A DNA stretch of 64,000 nucleotides from Paralichthys olivaceus. Taxonomy: Eukaryota > Chordata > Actinopteri > Pleuronectiformes > Paralichthyidae. How positions within the stretch are numbered: the stretch's first letter is position 1; each line of letters starts with the position of its first letter. The notes beneath the pieces were generated by a model. That model was not told where the DNA came from. It did not search any database and saw only the letters and a list, made by a program, of their open reading frames with translations. The DNA lies in the NCBI RefSeq assembly GCF_024713975.1, contig NC_091093.1, positions 3,906,001 through 3,970,000 on the forward strand, read 5' to 3'. The translations under genes were made by a program, and so were the position numbers. Positions 61,701-64,000 of this stretch are shown here, in pieces.

Positions 61701-62968
61701 ATTCCCCCTCTCACAGGAGATTTTGTAAAGCAACTATGTCTTTACAATTATCCTTATGAAATCATCCTCATAAAAGTCAGTTAAATGTTTGGCAGATTGA
61801 GCAGCTCTTTTAGTTCATTGTTGACATGATATTTTTCCAGTCTGCTGTTGAGAATCTGTCTTCGGGACAAAACATAATTACATGTTACATTGTTTCCTGC
61901 ATGTTGCAATCTCACAGATACCAGCTGCATGTTTGCCACCTATAACAAGTGTGCTGATTCAACCCAGCAGACAGACAACTGTCAGGTAAAAGTTCTCTTA
62001 AGGTCACATCTATTGAGAACATTACAGGACATTCTAGGAATGTTCTCTGAAGATTATTTTGTGAAGCTGCAGGGGACATTCCACAAAGGCTCTCTAAAGG
62101 TTACATTTTTTTATTCCACCTTTAGCAAATGTTCATATTTTATAAAATATGCAGTCTATAGTTTTGACTTTGTGATACAGGGAAATGTATAGTTCATAGT
62201 CTGTTTATGTTTTTTAGGCTTTAGTTTTATGAATATAAAATTATGGGATGGTTTTTGAAAACACTGCAGCATAAGTCCATTCCTCACTGACTCTCTGATC
62301 TGACACGCTCACTTCCCACAGCGACATCCAGTGGCCACGGTCATGATCGCAGATTCAGTGCCTGTAAGATCCATGATCATAATTCCATGACTTGAGTCAG
62401 TGGCCATGATGACATTGACACATTAGAGGAACTGCGAGTAAAAAAATAAATAACCACATTTAACTGTTTTGTTTGTGCTTTGGAACATTTTTACAGTGAA
62501 GCTGAATTTATAACTTTAACACTTTGTAGCCTACAACTCTGGATATTCATGGTCACATGATGCCTGTATGAACCGGAAAATTCAAAGTTGATATTTAATA
62601 ATAAAAAACACAATTATCTTCAGCCACAGTTAAAATATCCACTTCTTTGCTTTGCGCCCCCTAGCGCCAGGTGAGTGTACTGCGCATGTGTACGACGAAG
62701 GAAAAGCAGAAAAACACAACATAATAAAAAAGCTGAATAATTTTGACGCTTCCTGGTTGAATGAGACGTGTAACATAGAGCAACATATAAATGTTAGAGA
62801 CTTAATGGCACTGAGCAGAGGCTTGGAAACCATCCGCGACAGGAAATAGATTTTGGAACATCAGGTCTGTTTATAAGTTCGGGGACAGTTTCCTGACAAT
62901 ACTCAGCCACATTCACTCATTATGATTAAATACGGTGACACTGTGTAAAGTGCTAATAAATAAAGTTA
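61701..62968. other. Intergenic, no gene recognised
   Basis: Mostly AT-rich. At about 61990-62110 there are degenerate 'gttctct(g/t)aagg' and 'acattc' motifs that look like an old tandem repeat. An open frame at 62652-62849 has no family signature. Confidence 0.5.
62654..62669 (-). promoter_or_regulatory. Candidate CTCF-binding motif (reverse)
   Basis: 'gcgccccctagcgcca' reads TGGCGCTAGGGGGCGC on the minus strand and matches 12 of 14 CTCF core positions, including the CTAGGGGGC centre. It lies between two CpG-island promoters. Confidence 0.4.
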
Positions 62969-63074
62969 CATTATATAAAGTGATGATAAATTAACTCACA
63001 TTATATAAAGTGATGATAAATTAACTCACATTATATAAAGTGATGATAAATTAACTCACATTATATAAAGTGAT
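62969..63074 (+). repeat. 30-bp tandem repeat, about 3.5 units
   Basis: Identical 30-bp units begin at about 62971, 63001 and 63031, with a partial unit at 63061. Each contains 'ttatataaagtgat'. The array ends right at the CpG-rich promoter region. Confidence 0.95.
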
Positions 63075-63099
63075 CTGTGCTGTCACATATTTGTCCACA

Positions 63100-63190
63100 T
63101 GCGTCACAGCTCGGCGCGTGTGATTGGCTGACGCCTGATGTGACGCGGCCTCGTTGGGCGGGGCTCGGCGCTGACGTCGCGGGGCGCAGG
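63100..63190 (+). promoter_or_regulatory. CpG-island promoter of a gene running out of the window
   Basis: An inverted CCAAT box ('gtgattggctgacg', about 63119-63132), a GC box ('ttgggcggggctcgg', about 63153-63167) and a CRE-like 'ctgacgtcgc' (about 63171-63180) cluster within 80 bp, upstream of a spliced first exon on the plus strand. The island extends to about 63470. Confidence 0.65.
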
Positions 63191-63312
63191 GAGGACTCTC
63201 CGACACAAACAAGTTCGAGGTCAAAACAAAGTGTGAGGAGCTGCAGCAGAGCCGCAGAGCTTCCGAACCGCAGGCGGCCACACCCAACACAGACGATCTC
63301 CTGCTCGACCAG
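63190..63312 (+). other. Non-coding first exon of an unidentified gene
   Basis: A GC-rich segment without ATG ends in 'gaccag' followed by the strong donor GTGAGTGC (63313). Its coding part must lie beyond the window. Human C19orf12 is flanked by PLEKHF1 and CCNE1, so one of these is possible, but nothing in this exon proves it. Everything from 63313 to 64000 would be its first intron, including a 19-base G run at 63519-63537. Confidence 0.55.
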
Positions 63313-63518
63313 GTGAGTGCGAGAAGAAGGGGTCGTTGATTCCCAGACATGGAGTCCGTCTGTCTTTGTTCTCTCTCTCTCTCCTCCATGTCCGCGGTGC
63401 GAGCACTCCGCAGCCGCTGTTGTTGCCACTGTACTCTGCGCTGTACAGTCACTTTACAGCAGCAGCACAGATCACTGTGATGTGTGTGTGCACAGTCAGC
63501 TGATCTGTGGACAGACAT

Positions 63519-63537
63519 GGGGGGGGGGGGGGGGGGG
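63519..63537 (+). repeat. Poly(G) run
   Basis: Nineteen consecutive G in the first intron of the downstream gene. A length error in assembly is likely at such runs. Confidence 0.9.
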
Positions 63538-64000
63538 CGGCCAGCTGATGTCTCCCTCTAATGGACATGGATGTGGGGACAGTGTCCAGCTGTCTGTGGT
63601 TGAGGCTCCAGACAGACAATGATGAGCAGACAGACAGGCGCAGGCACTCCAGGAAAAACTGTCTCACATGACGATCTGCGGGAATGTACTAATAATACGC
63701 AGCCATTAGGTGTGGTGCTGTATCTACAAAGAGACTGTAAAACAAGGAAAGAGCATAACAGTGACCTACATTAATCCTTATTTTATCTCTACACAATTCT
63801 ACTGTGACTACCTTCACTTGTTTTGTCAGTGTGACCTCACAGTTCAAGTCCTTCGTACAACAGTACGTATAAATACAAAAGTAATGGTAACCTGTAGCAA
63901 GGACTATCAGCAAACACTGTTGATTTCCACTACATTTCACAGAATGATGGATTCAAGCTTGTGGGATACCCAGTGTTGAAATAAATGTCAGTCAACTGTG

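Noticed and set aside
62652-62849. 65-codon open frame starting in a GC-rich patch
   Set aside because: Starts within a CTCF-like motif region, with no family signature, no conserved splice sites and composition like the surrounding spacer.
63051-63518. Long minus-strand open frame of 155 codons at the right-hand CpG island
   Set aside because: CpG islands give long chance frames; composition is Ser/Arg/Cys-rich without motif, and the plus strand has a coherent promoter, exon and donor.
1-64000. CRISPR arrays, bacterial operons, rRNA or tRNA genes
   Set aside because: None seen by eye. The tandem repeats at 62969-63074 and 60464-60522 lack unique spacers. A tRNA scan could not be run, so absence of tRNA genes is only my reading.

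Overview
The window is nuclear DNA from a vertebrate, almost certainly a ray-finned (teleost) fish. It has short coding exons with GT-AG introns, CpG-rich promoters, abundant (TG)n/(CA)n microsatellites, many short inverted-repeat transposons and L2-like LINE pieces. The protein sequences are close to, but distinct from, the mammalian orthologues. Nothing bacterial, no CRISPR array and no viral gene set was seen.

Layout, left to right. (1) 1-6480: intergenic DNA with repeats, including a probable solo LTR at 1650-2294 and pieces of dispersed fish repeats. (2) 6480-31000, minus strand: cd81, a tetraspanin. Its eight coding exons join into a 239-residue protein running from the ATG at 30905 down to the stop at 8225, with two introns of about 8 kb and a CpG-island promoter. 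(3) 31000-35700: a roughly 5-kb head-to-head spacer holding a foldback MITE and an L2-like LINE tail. (4) 35700-about 55250, plus strand: ap2a2, the alpha-2 subunit of the AP-2 clathrin adaptor. All 23 coding exons are present and join in frame into 956 residues. (5) 57400-60360, minus strand: a C19orf12-like gene (141 residues, two coding exons plus a non-coding first exon), tail-to-tail with ap2a2. (6) 60420-63100: repeats, including one retroelement inserted into another. (7) 63100-64000: a CpG-island promoter with a non-coding first exon of an unidentified plus-strand gene that continues beyond the window.

The genes are not an operon and have separate jobs: CD81 organises plasma-membrane microdomains, AP-2 alpha recruits membrane cargo into clathrin-coated pits, and C19orf12 is a small glycine-zipper membrane protein linked to mitochondria and the ER. 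cd81 and ap2a2 lie in the same region of human 11p15.5, so their nearness here fits old synteny.

The most interesting features are in how ap2a2 is spliced. The 3' splice site of coding exon 2 appears to be contributed by a MITE that is otherwise intact in intron 21. The intron between coding exons 18 and 19 has the full signature of a minor-spliceosome AT-AC (U12-type) intron. Coding exon 6 is preceded by (TG)44 T8 CAG, the same architecture as the polymorphic CFTR (TG)m(T)n tract.
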